The position numbers and the translations under genes were made by a program. This document shows positions 9,739 to 18,719 of a DNA stretch of 64,000 nt, in pieces; position 1 is the stretch's first letter, and each line of letters begins with the position of its first letter. The notes beneath the pieces were generated by a model. That model was not told where the DNA came from and made no database searches. It saw only the letters and a list, made by a program, of their open reading frames with translations. The DNA comes from Odiellus spinosus (Eukaryota > Arthropoda > Arachnida > Opiliones > Phalangiidae): assembly GCA_963920705.1 (NCBI GenBank), contig OY987225.1, positions 6,455,372 to 6,519,371 of the forward strand, given 5' to 3'.

Positions 9739-10270
9739 ACTGGAAGGAATTCTGGTGGTCGACTTCCTCTACTTGCGGGGTCGACCCGTATTCTGCCCCC
9801 GCCTGGGGAAGCGCCTAGCCGACTTCGCGGTTAAGGAGATGTCCGCTGTATGTTTCGTGAAGTGCGGGTGTCGGGACGGATACCTCACTAAGGTGGTAGA
9901 TCACTCAATATATCAGCCGCCTTACGCCTTGGGTGAGGTATCCGCCCCAGTTCGCAAATCGAACTCATTCGCCATCGCGAACCTCATCGGGCTCGACTGT
10001 GATGCGGGCAGATTACCGTACGAACGTCTCGTGCTCCATTGCACAGCCTTGAAAGGCTTCAAAACAATTCTGTGCAAGGGGCACGAGAAAACTTTACTAG
10101 CGGCGGAGCTAATCTGGGCCCGGGTAGAAGATCTGGACAAGCACGGGTGCCCCAACGTCCCATGGGCATCAAACCCGTGTAGTTTGCATTCCGGGTCGCA
10201 AAAGAAGTGCGCGCGGGAAACTGCGCGTATGCACGCGGACTGGGTGTTAGAAAACTATCAACTTTTATAA
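9739..10270 (+). CDS. exonuclease-like family protein, Cys-rich, about 175 aa
   Basis: The frame is open from a possible splice acceptor (TTATAG at 9731-9736) to a natural stop at 10270. It is markedly GC-richer than its AT-rich flanks, a sign of different origin. Features in order: LVVDFLYLRGR at the start, FAVKEMSAV, VDHSIYQPPY, LIGLDCDAGRLPY, TILCKGHEKTLL, HGCPNVP and the ending KKCARETARMHADWVLENY. The D-near-start, K-E, H-x3-PP, G-D, K-G-x-EK and GCP blocks agree with a family I recall from invertebrate genomes that may have an exonuclease (DEDD) fold; the name is not certain. The same family is present at 5745-6043. Confidence 0.45.
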
Positions 10271-10407
10271 ATTACACACCCAGTCCGGTGCTAAGTGCGC
10301 GAAAGCAATTAAACTTAAAAAAAAAATACATTCTATATAAACTATATAAATATATCTTTAAAATAAAAGAAACTTTTAAAAAATATATAAATTGTTTTTT
10401 CCTTACC

Positions 10408-10515
10408 CCTAGCTTCATTCTCTGAATTAGGATAGGGTAACGAAACATCCCCTAAAACATTATAGATCTCTTCAACCTCTTTAGTAGTCTCGGAATTTTG
10501 CAGAGGCACTAAAAA
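10408..10515 (-). CDS. candidate exon of an acidic protein, near the small gene at 10665
   Basis: Minus-strand segment with acceptor TTTTTAG and donor-like GGGTAAGG; the open frame reads PLQNSETTKEVEEIYNVLGD. Composition resembles the acidic protein upstream. The splice phase does not join cleanly to exon 2 of that gene, so the link is uncertain. Confidence 0.25.
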
Positions 10516-10664
10516 TACGTTAAGAAATTTACCCCTATCTATATTCTAGCCAGCGAGCTTTGAAGTAAAAGGGTTGAACCACTTTTACAGGGGCTGTTAT
10601 AATAAAGAGTATAATTTAATCTCCTTACCTGCTATATTAATCGCCAATGCATTCTATCAGGCTC

Positions 10665-10955
10665 TCAAAGCTTTTTTCTAGACCTTTTTTTTTCTTCGTT
10701 ATTCCTTTCTACAGCATCCATCTTCTCCTGATCCGCGATGAAATTGTTGTAGTATTCTGGATCAGGGGAGGCTGGAGATTCGAAATTCCTAGCATAAATT
10801 CAGTAGTTAACGAATTATGATAATAATAGTATAGCTTACCCGAGCTCGAGCGCGTCTTCGTCAGAGTCAGACCCTAGCCAAGACTCGTTTTCAAACTCCA
10901 GCTCTTCATCAGTTACCCCCTGATCCGTATCCTTTTCTTCTACACCCTTATCCAT
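10665..10955 (-). CDS. small two-exon gene, 79-aa acidic protein
   Basis: Exon 1 is 10955-10840 (ATG at 10955), ending before GTAAGC. Exon 2 is 10788-10665, after an acceptor ATGCTAG, with TGA at 10667-10665. The split codon GG|G keeps the frame, giving 79 residues. The N-terminal half is strongly acidic (ESWLGSDSDEDALEL); the C-terminus is basic (RNNEEKKRSRKKL). The intron is only 51 nt. No family is recognised. An alternative frame after the A-run near the end reads ordinary-looking protein (SFESLIECIGD), so the C-terminus may be a frameshift product and more exons may follow. Confidence 0.4.
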
Positions 10956-11814
10956 CTCTTTAAATTATATTATTTAAATATTAATCCAAACATCGGGTTG
11001 GTGAAAAAATTTATAATTAAACTTCTTACTTGGTATATAACAGTTGAAATAAACCTCCAAATCGTGAAATAATCCGCGGCGAGCGTGAAAAAAAAACGTA
11101 CTTGCTCGATCAGGCTTTTATCCAAATATAAATATTTCCAACAGACAACGTATACTTTAAAATCAACGCTTAGAAAAACCCTCAGGGTACAGACTGTTTT
11201 CTTTTCCGGGTTAGTATAGTCTTTCGCAGCCTTGGAACCACCTAAACCAGCCTATTGGTGGCCACTCGAAATAAAGTGTCCATCCTCTTGAAAATGTAGT
11301 TCCCAATAATATTTTCCTGGCTAGATTTCAAAATTTTAGGCGCCAAACTGCGGGATGTGAGCTTAATGGAAGGATGATGTTTGAAATTTGATGCTTTTAT
11401 AAACAGTCCTTTTACAGTTTTAATAACTATTAATCACTGTATCAATAATAATTTGTTCAAATTCTCATATATTAATAATATTTTATGAATGTTTTTTAAT
11501 AACATATTAATATTTTATAAAATGTTTCATTAACATATTAATATTTTATTAATATATATTCAGTATTGATTATAAATATAAATTCAATTTGATAAAAATA
11601 AGTGCAGTACAAATCAAATTAAAATTGCTTTATTCTTCATTTTAAACAAATAATCAATTATCACAAAATCTCAGCAAGGTACAAACAAAATTTTATTATT
11701 TGTCATAATTTAAACAAATTTTCAGTATTCCAAATTTTAATTATCAGAATAAAACTCAATTATCACTGAAAACAAATTTTATAAAATAAGAACTATCAAT
11801 TATCACAATTAAAT
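10956..11814. other. AT-rich non-coding region with near-palindromic TTAATATT motifs
   Basis: No gene is seen. Between 11440 and 11600 the word ATTAATATTTTATAAA/ATTAATATTTTATTAAT recurs at irregular spacing, and ACAAATTTT / CAATTATCAC words recur at 11645-11815. This looks like decayed repeat. Confidence 0.3.
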
Positions 11815-12624
11815 TTAATTTTCGGGAGAAATATGAATTTTTAGGCATCGATTGTTCAAAGACGAACTGTCGTAGATCTCCCAAATATACGGCATAATTA
11901 GTAGCAATCCGAGAATATGATAAGTAGACTCGAATACGTATCGCGCATCTCGATTGTAAATTGATCTAATTATACCAATCGGTAAGGCATTAGGCAATAA
12001 GAATCGTGATAAACGAAACGTTTCCATCGACAACACTGACAAGTCTCCAACGAGAGCAATTGAGTTTTGTTGACTTAGACGATTCTTCAAGGCTTGAGTC
12101 TTGAATCTAGAGTAAGCCGTCAGCTGGTTATTAGTCTCTGAAACTTGTCGAGAAGGCAATGAATGAGGAAACGAGATCAACTCCGTGGATACAGTGGGTT
12201 GAGGATACTTCATTTTCTGCAGAAACTCTAAACGGGCATTTTGTTTAGCGCGATCTCTTTCTACTTCCTCCACAATCATAGCTGGAGTTAAAAAGAACTC
12301 ATCTAAGTGACTCAAAGACGCGATTGAAGTGGATGCAACATATAGTTGTTTTGGAATGGTTGCCTGATTGTAATTTCTTCCAGTGTTGTTATTCACTATG
12401 GGTTGATAATAATCTGGACGAGCAAGAGGAGAACCAACAGGGTGTTGCTTCGGATTAGGCGTTCTTCTGATGATATTTTCGACGTCGGTCTTATTCATGT
12501 AATTTCTCGCAGGGTTGTTCGGCTCATAATTCTTCAAATTCACGACTTTTTCTTTGATAGAACGCGAATTATAAAGTGTCTTCAACTCATCTTGTGAAGG
12601 ACATAACGTCAGTTCGTCCTCGGA
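11815..12624 (-). CDS. unknown ORF, about 270 aa, 3' of the degenerate Gypsy pol
   Basis: One minus-strand frame is open without interruption for about 270 codons in AT-rich DNA, which is unlikely by chance. No ATG sits at the very start; an SEDELTLCPSQDELK stretch precedes the tracked part. The N-terminal half is Asn/Pro rich, the middle has a charged helix (EEVERDRAKQNARLEFLQK), and the C-terminus has a hydrophobic segment GLLLIMPYIWEIY that could be a membrane anchor. Its place, 3' of pol and on the same strand, is that of an extra ORF or env-like gene, but no envelope motif is seen and it does not resemble ORF3 of the intact element at 30-31.6 kb. Confidence 0.4.
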   Translation of the reverse strand, partial: SEDELTLCPSQDELKTLYNSRSIKEKVVNLKNYEPNNPARNYMNKTDVENIIRRTPNPKQHPVGSPLARPDYYQPIVNNNTGRNYNQATIPKQLYVASTSIASLSHLDEFFLTPAMIVEEVERDRAKQNARLEFLQKMKYPQPTVSTELISFPHSLPSRQVSETNNQLTAYSRFKTQALKNRLSQQNSIALVGDLSVLSMETFRLSRFLLPNALPIGIIRSIYNRDARYVFESTYHILGLLLIMPYIWEIYDSSSLNNRCLKIHISPEN

Positions 12625-12889
12625 TTATTATGTATGAGCTTTAGCCATCTATAATGTTAAAAAGATATTATCTGTTTTGTAGTTTTAATATTAGTTAGAG
12701 ATTGTGTTGGTTTTCTTTGAGGGGGAATCTTATCATATAAAGCATTATGATTCGGTTGCTTAATAGATGACCTATCCTTGCACTCCTTTAACAAGGTTTC
12801 AAATTCTATACTATAACCTCCCATGGAGGAGACGATATCGGCTTTCTCTTAAAGTAAAATTGATTGGAGCGTAGTTTCGAGGGACCATT

Positions 12890-13890
12890 ATCAATGGGGA
12901 ACGCAGACGTTTAGAGTTCGGGCCAGGTGGATAATAATAAACATCTAATGAAGGTCCACCAGGCTTAACTGTTTTTCGCTTAATTAGTTTTCTAATCCAG
13001 CCTTGCTTAAAAGGTTCCTTATAACGCTCATATAATTAGTGAAGGATCATTAGTATTATCTTCTGCAGAAGATAAGGTAAATAATCTCATATCGTGTTCG
13101 AAGAAGAACGGGAGGGTCTGAGAATAATTCAAAACCAGGTTCTGAAGTATCGATAAGTGATTCTAACGATGAACTTCGTGTACTAGGATGGGTTTCTATT
13201 GTACTTCTTCACTTGAGGATCGCAGTTCATTATAACTATCTTGGATTTGGACAGACTGATGACCAAGGATTTCAGAGCCTGTTTGATCAGGAATTTCCTT
13301 AGAAAGGGTATTGGGGACGTTAGATGAAGTCTGCGCGCTGACCTCAGCTGTTGATGTTAAATGAGTACTCGATTGGCCGATCGAATCCTCAGTAGCTGGT
13401 ATATCTGTATCCTCTACCATAAGTCTTTCATCAATATAGTTTGAGTTGAGAGATATGAGTGGTGCCTATAATTTCACCTGTTTCTATGTCTTCTCACTCA
13501 TATACTAAAGGAGATTGTTTATCTACTATTTTGTAAGGTCCTTTCCATTTCGGACTTCATTTTGCCATAAAACCTGATGCTGCCTGGGACAAAGGAAAAG
13601 TTTCCTTCCAGACAAGTGTTCTAATATTATATTCTATCGGATCTCGCTTCTGATCATGGAGAATTTTAATGGTTTTTGCACGATCCATATCTTGGGGTAG
13701 TTCTAACTCATATTCAGAGTAAATTTCCCAAGGATTACGTTGTTCTCTGCCGTAATTTAAATAAAATGGTGATCTACCTGTTGTATCGTGAGGAACTGAG
13801 TTTATTGCAAATGCAATTAAAGGTAAATTTAAATCCCATCGGCGATGGTGTCTACCGACATACATGGAAATTGTTTCACCTAGTGCTTGC
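12890..13890 (-). pseudogene. degenerate MBD-tailed Ty3/Gypsy pol 3' end
   Basis: The upstream part reads ALGETISMYVGRHHRRWD and AFAINSVPHDTTGRSPFYLN, the same blocks as after the integrase E residue in the intact element (LGETISIYVG, AFAINSAPHDTT-RSPFYLN). Then follow a VWKETFPLSQA strand, the GPY module (KWKGPYKIVDKQSPLVYE), an acidic linker, and at 13033-12895 an MBD-like block: GWIRKLIKRKTVKPGG, LDVYYYPPGP, KRLRSP. Several frame changes and stops interrupt it. RT and protease are absent. It is a 5'-truncated, older relative of the element at 29-38 kb; the retained MBD shows that the domain belongs to the lineage. Confidence 0.75.
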
Positions 13891-13929
13891 GTTTTGTGTT
13901 TGTAGCTGGTTTCGCCGTTGATGCCCTTG

Positions 13930-14600
13930 TTCTTTATTTTTTTGGGTTGGAACATTCTGTTGACCCAAATGCGATTCAGACAGGGTATCGTCATCTAGCT
14001 GATCTTCTGGCTCTTCAAGGATGTCTGGGAAACTGGCATCACCTATTTCTTTCAAAATCTTAAATGTAGTGATTGCATTTAGATTTTTAGTTATCGTAAG
14101 AAGAATGTGACGTACAATTATTACTCACAGTTTGTGCCGTTCCCCATCATCTTCATTAATCTCGAGATTACTAAATGTACTAATACAGAAGTTAATCAGA
14201 CCTAGTTATCATTATCTGTTGTAATTTTCAAATAATACTTACTCCCGACGACTCACGACGTCTTTTAAAAACATCAGTTGTTTGAAAAAAGGCCACTTAA
14301 TAAATTCTATGTCCTCTTCTTCAACATATTCTTGACCCGATGTTTTTTTTTTGCTTACAGCGTGGAAATTTGTTCTAAACTGGTCCTTTAGATATTTCCA
14401 CATATTTTTAGTGTCTTTGATTTTAAAATTATTATATTACTTACTGGTCATTTTCATGGTTTTTGGCAATTTCCTCCCATTGGACTCCCTGCAATTGTCT
14501 CTCTCGGAAATCAGAGCGCGATTTGTTCCAAATCGCGGGATAGTTTATGATAATATTTATCAACTCTTCTTTCCTTTCACTGTCTTTCTGCCCAAGCTGT
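13930..14600 (-). CDS. MADF-domain protein gene, spliced
   Basis: The exon ending at 14445 reads a MADF start: INIIINYPAIWNKSRSDF then RQLQGVQWEEIAKNH, matching L-I-x2-V-x2-(H/Y)P-x-LW(N/D)...W-x-EIA. After GTAAGT the reading resumes at 14414 (KDTKNMWKYLKDQFR, then IKWPFFKQLMFLKD, matching the K-x-KW-x-L-R-D..F and W-x-FF-x2-L-x-FL block) to a GTAAGT donor at 14243. Exon 3 is 14170-14129 with the phase preserved; a later exon near 14060-13930 reads an acidic tail. The gap between the first two pieces is only 30 nt, so it may be a deletion scar rather than an intron. MADF proteins are Myb-like DNA binders, often encoded by or derived from PIF/Harbinger transposons. No clear ATG was found. Confidence 0.5.
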
Positions 14601-14792
14601 TTTAAGCAACTTTTTATTTATTCCGGTTATTTGTTGTAGTTTAAATGTCGCATTAGAATTAATTATTTAATTTTCTTGGGCGTCAAGTGTTCCGGTGACG
14701 TAATAACTTTAGCTTGCGTTACTGGTTATAGGGCACGCGTGTTTTACCCGACCGAAGTCGGCACACGCTTTAAAATTTTTAAATTGGCACGC
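14374..14792. repeat. 419-bp direct repeat, copy 1 (MADF 5' region)
   Basis: It aligns without gaps to 16204-16622 with about four visible mismatches (roughly 99 percent). It contains the MADF first exon plus about 190 bp upstream, including a GCACGCGTG...CACACGC element. Copy 2 lacks most of exon 2, so it cannot encode the full domain. Confidence 0.85.
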
Positions 14793-14819
14793 CCAAGTAA
14801 TTCTTCTCTTTGGGATTTT

Positions 14820-15184
14820 AAATCTTCAGCAAGAGTCGAGCAGAGAGCTTGTAGGGTTAGGAACTCTTTAGAGTGAAGTAGAGGAGGTTGAGGTTCAGGG
14901 TTTTGGTTGACGGTAGAAGTAGTGTCAAATCGATTGTAGAGCGCTTCGAGGGCAGAAAATTCATCACGACTGGGGACAGAAGTTTTAAGTTGAGATCTTT
15001 GTGAATGTCCTACCCGATCGTTGATGTATGTCAACAAACTATCAATAAATTCAGTTGTATCCTCTATTTTTGAAAACATTTCATCATACTTCGTTTTTAA
15101 GTTTAATATTTCAATTTTATTCTCAGTGATCTCGATACTTAACTCACACATTTTTTGGGTTGCGACATGTACTTGATCCAACAT
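14820..15184 (-). CDS. predicted coiled-coil protein segment, unknown
   Basis: ATG at 15184 opens a frame of about 146 codons whose first 60 residues are heptad-like (ELSIEITENKIEILNLKTKY). A Pro/Gln-rich linker (NQNPEPQPPLLH) and a second helix follow. From about 14792 the frame enters the duplicated MADF promoter block, so the natural C-terminus is lost there. It lies directly 3' of the unknown ORF at 15230-16192 on the same strand. No family is recognised. Confidence 0.35.
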
Positions 15185-15229
15185 CCTTCAATCCTATAAT
15201 CAAGATGATGTGTGACCCTATCCCCATTT

Positions 15230-16192
15230 CTTTATATCCACCGACATGACTTTGAGATGACTTCATGTGGTAAACATTCTTCTTTCCATCTGTTTAGCGT
15301 TTCAACTTTCTGATTAATATTAAGTAAATGGTACTCACGGGCAACATCAACAATTTTTCTTTCAAGGTCATTAAGATTCAAGTGTTCTTAACGTTCAAGT
15401 GATAAAATTGCCTCTTCCATGACATGTATATGACGTGACTCACTAATGACTAGGTCTCCCTCCTCATGTTGGATATTAGCGCAAATAAAGAAGTCTTTAT
15501 CAGGATTCATCTCAGGGTGAGAAATAATGGTTAACACCTTATTTGATCCGACATTACCAGTTATTAACATTTTTTCTCGGGCGGTATGGTTAACAAATGC
15601 GGTATAACACGAACGACCAGCATCCCAAGATAGTTTAAACATGTTTTCATATCTCATCTTCCAGCTCTCTCCAGGTAAAACTAGATGATCGCATATTCCA
15701 ACAAGTATATCGTTATGTCGTAAGTTGCCCTGCCCCACTAACTCTTCATCTTCATTACCTTCTCGTTGACCATCATTGTTAAGTTCCCAAAAATAATAGA
15801 ATTCAACATTATTTAAATCAAATAGTGTGATACTGTTACATTCTTCATTGTAGGTAAACTGAAATTGATTACAAGCGTTGAAATATCCATGTATGGTATA
15901 AGTTCCATCTAATATCGAATTTTTAAAAGGAAGAAATAGAGGCCAAAAAGATGTTCCTGCGCATGTTTTTAGAATACTGAAAAATAATAACTTGCGGTTA
16001 TTTGATCTCACTTGAATTGTATCACTTCTTGTAATGTTTAGAATAAGTTCATCATTTTTAAAAATAACAATGACTAGTTCATCAATTCAATTCCCACAAA
16101 TGTTATCAACTTGTCTGTAGGCGACTGCAGTTAGGTGTTCTAAGCTAATTTCATCTTGTTCTTTTTTTTTTATTTTTATATTTACCATGCGT
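15230..16192 (-). pseudogene. unknown protein gene with two in-frame stops, about 320 codons
   Basis: From ATG at 16192 one minus-strand frame runs to about 15230, interrupted only by a TGA near 16096 and a TAA near 15386. The part between the stops is 207 residues or more of ordinary soluble protein (EFYYFWELNND, GICDHLVLPGESWKMRYENM, FVNHTAREKMLITGNVG). No recognised domain. It sits between the two copies of the MADF 5' repeat, its ATG only 12 bp from copy 2. It could be an N-terminal retroelement protein or a captured gene; neither can be shown. Confidence 0.4.
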
Positions 16193-16203
16193 GTTCTCTT
16201 CTC

Positions 16204-16622
16204 GCTAAACTGGTCCTTTAGATATTTCCACATATTTTTAGTGTCTTTGATTTTAAAATTATTATATTACTTACTGGACATTTTCATGGTTTTTGGCAAT
16301 TTCCTCCCATTGGACTCCCTGCAATTGTCTCTCTCGGAAATCAGAGCTCGATTTGTTCCAAATCGCGGGATAGTTTATGATAATATTTATCAACTCTTCT
16401 TTCCTTTCACTGTCTTTCTGCCCAAGCTGTTTTAAGCAACTTTTTATTTATTCCGGTTATTTGTTGTAGTTTAAATGTCGCATTAGAATTAATTATTTAA
16501 TTTTCTTGGGCGTCAAGTGTTCCGGTGACGTACTAACTTTAGCTTGCGTTACTGGTTATAGGGCACGCGTGTTTTACCCGACCGAAGCCGGCACACGCTT
16601 TAAAATTTTTAAATTGGCACGC
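16204..16622. repeat. 419-bp direct repeat, copy 2
   Basis: Gap-free partner of 14374-14792. The two copies bracket 1.4 kb of unknown coding sequence. No TG...CA ends, so they are not LTRs by sequence. Confidence 0.85.
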
Positions 16623-16720
16623 GTGTTCTACCCGGCCGAGGCCGGAACGCGCTTTAAATAAATTAATTATATAGGTTACGCGTGTTCTACCCTATCGAAG
16701 TTGGCACGCGCTTTAAATTT
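16560..16720. repeat. three tandem copies of a roughly 57-bp GC/AT mixed unit
   Basis: Unit pattern: GCACGCGTGTTCTACCCG, a C-GA-GCCGG centre, then ACACGCTTTAAA or CGCGCTTTAAA and an AT tail. Three diverged copies follow one another. Each is partly self-complementary (GCGTG/CACGC), like a promoter-type binding-site cluster; function is not known. Confidence 0.5.
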
Positions 16721-18065
16721 TCGTGACTGTCTTAATTATGCGAACTATGTGCGAATTGATGACGCGGAAGTTGATCACGGCCGAGTAGTGGTAAGTCGGA
16801 CGCGTCAGTTGATTGTTCGCATTCACCCAATTTACTAGAGGGGCAGTATTCCGACTCTCTGTGCCCTTGGGCGTCGCACGTGACGTTATCTTTCGGACGA
16901 ATTCCGGTGAGTTCTCGGGGGCTTCCCTTCGCATTTCTAAAATCCGCGGGTACGGCGGACGATCTTGACCGAACAAACCGTTTTCGCTTAGTATATCCGA
17001 AAAATTGCTGGGCATCGCGCTCAATGACTAGAGGGAAATTGCGGTGGTTATGGTACGGTTGAAACGGTAGATTCCACCTTCGCGCCATTCTTGCGTTGCG
17101 GGGATCGTTCAGATTGTTGTTAGATGGGTCCGCGGTAACGGGTTCCTCCCGTATTACTGGCGTCGTGGTGGGAATTTCTTCCTCGACCTCTCGCGGTAAA
17201 CCGGTTGGGTGGATGGACTTCTTCAACAATCCGCGCTTGGATTACTGGCGTCGTGGCGGGAATTTCTTCCTCGACCTCTCGCGGTAAATCCAAAGGGCGA
17301 GATCCTCTTCTCCGTCTCTCGTTTCTAGGGGGGATCACAAACGGATAGTTCGGCCTGAACACTTCCGGGTTGGGACTTCTGTCCACATCATCGACTTCCC
17401 AGATCTCGTTGGGGTCAGCCGGAACCGGGTTCCAAACCTGACGTTCTGGTTGTTGCGGTGTACCCATTTCTAAGGGCCTAGTTTTAAATCGGCGCCAGCG
17501 TCGTTGCTCCTCCGTTTCACCGTCGATAATTTCGTCTTCCAGAGGGGGAATGTTACGAATGGGAGCCTGAGCTTGTCTCAATGCTTCGGCGATTTGGAGG
17601 ACTCGCAAATCTTCCTCGAGATAGGTGAGGGGAGCTATTCTGGGAATCGGAATTCTTACTACTATTGGTTTGTTCTTCCATTCCGGATGTAGAAGACGGG
17701 TGCGAGTTATGAGAGTATCGTCTAGAGGGGGTTGAATCAAATAAAAGGTTAGTACTGGTTGGCATTTAAAGCAATAGTACGTTGGAACGGTATCCAAGGA
17801 GTCTGTCTAAACCGACACATTTAACGTGATACTTTAATTCGCAGTTATCACATTGTATCCAATCGACCATTGGTTCGTTTGAATTGTTTATGATACACTT
17901 GGGGGCACTCTTCTTCGAGAGTAGAATCAGGGTTTTTAGCGCGCGCTGTTTTTTGTTTACGGTTACGTAGTCTCTTCGCGCGTCTAGGGGGGAGTGGGGC
18001 GGTGGCTTCCGCGTGGGAACCGATTTCGCCTGGATTGCTGAACGATTGATTACTAGAGGGGTCAT
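16713..18065 (-). pseudogene. PHD-finger, proline-rich protein gene, frameshifted
   Basis: From ATG 18065 the frame reads a basic leader, then a PHD finger: KCIINNSN, WIQCDNCELKYHVKCVGLD and, after a one-base frame change near 17800, YYCFKC, giving the C-x..C-x2-C..H-x2-C..C-x2-C ligand set. A proline- and arginine-rich region follows (LLHPEWKNKPIVVRIPIPRI, NIPPLEDEIIDGETEE). A 90-bp tandem duplication at 17160-17290 (PREVEEEIP motif twice) shifts the frame again, and the C-terminal 170 residues are split over two frames to 16713. PHD fingers read histone-tail methylation. Host gene or retroelement accessory gene cannot be decided. Confidence 0.5.
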
Positions 18066-18478
18066 TGTTTTCGTTATTTAGTTCACTTTCGGGCCATAAT
18101 CGTTAGAGAAGAGGCCCCTCCCCCGCCCCCTAAAATCGTCGAGGACCAGACCCTTTTCACCCTCTTTCCCCCCCCCCCTCTGAATCCGCCAAACCCTTGC
18201 ACATACCCCCCTCTACCCTATGGTTGTAAACCCTCAAAGTTGCGTATATGGCTGTGAGGTAGTGAGGATTGTATAAAATTGTCTCGATCTAGAAAAAGAT
18301 AGGCTTCAACATAAATAAAAACCACAGTTTCAAAGCCAAAGTCTCGCAAAAAATCAATTTTTATTGTTGTAAACATTCAAAGTTATTATATATACATTTT
18401 ATTACAGATTATTTTACCCATGTTATTACAGATTTGTACATTTATTCTATTTAGTTTACAATTATTACTCTTTTGATA
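18066..18478. other. non-coding spacer with C-rich tracts
   Basis: Contains polypyrimidine stretches at 18115-18215 (CCCCTCCCCCGCCCCC, then a CCCCCCCCCC run) and AT-rich sequence afterwards. It lies between the minus-strand PHD gene and a small minus-strand ORF and may hold promoter sequence. No gene is seen. Confidence 0.3.
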
Positions 18479-18680
18479 CTAGCCAGCGTATCCGTAGGGT
18501 ACCGGTTCAAAGTTCGGTAGGACTCGAACCTTGTCAATTACGGCTCTGTAAATTTTAGTCTCGTCTCGTGAAATTAGCGTATGGTCATTCAACCGCCTAA
18601 TTTGTTTGGGTATAGGAATTTGGTAGCCATCTACCTTCTCGCCCCCAGCTCCTACCAAACGCTTCAAATTATAATTTTTT
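18479..18680 (-). CDS. C-terminal exon or small ORF, about 66 aa, unknown
   Basis: Minus-strand frame with natural stop at 18479 and no ATG at its start. It contains GEKVDGYQIPIPKQIRR and SRDETKIYRAVIDKV. No family is recognised. It is located just outside the Polinton-like gene block and pointed away from it. Confidence 0.25.
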
Positions 18681-18719
18681 CATTGGAGCTATTAATCCTG
18701 AACCCTTTGATTTTAGTGA

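Noticed and set aside
14415..14444. A regular 30-nt intron in the MADF gene
   Set aside because: Too short for normal splicing; kept only as a possible deletion scar, although the ends look like GT-AG.
14351..16435. Plus-strand ORFs of 82-84 codons at 14351 and 16187
   Set aside because: They are antisense to the MADF first exon, duplicated with it, and rich in Phe/Leu as expected for a shadow frame.
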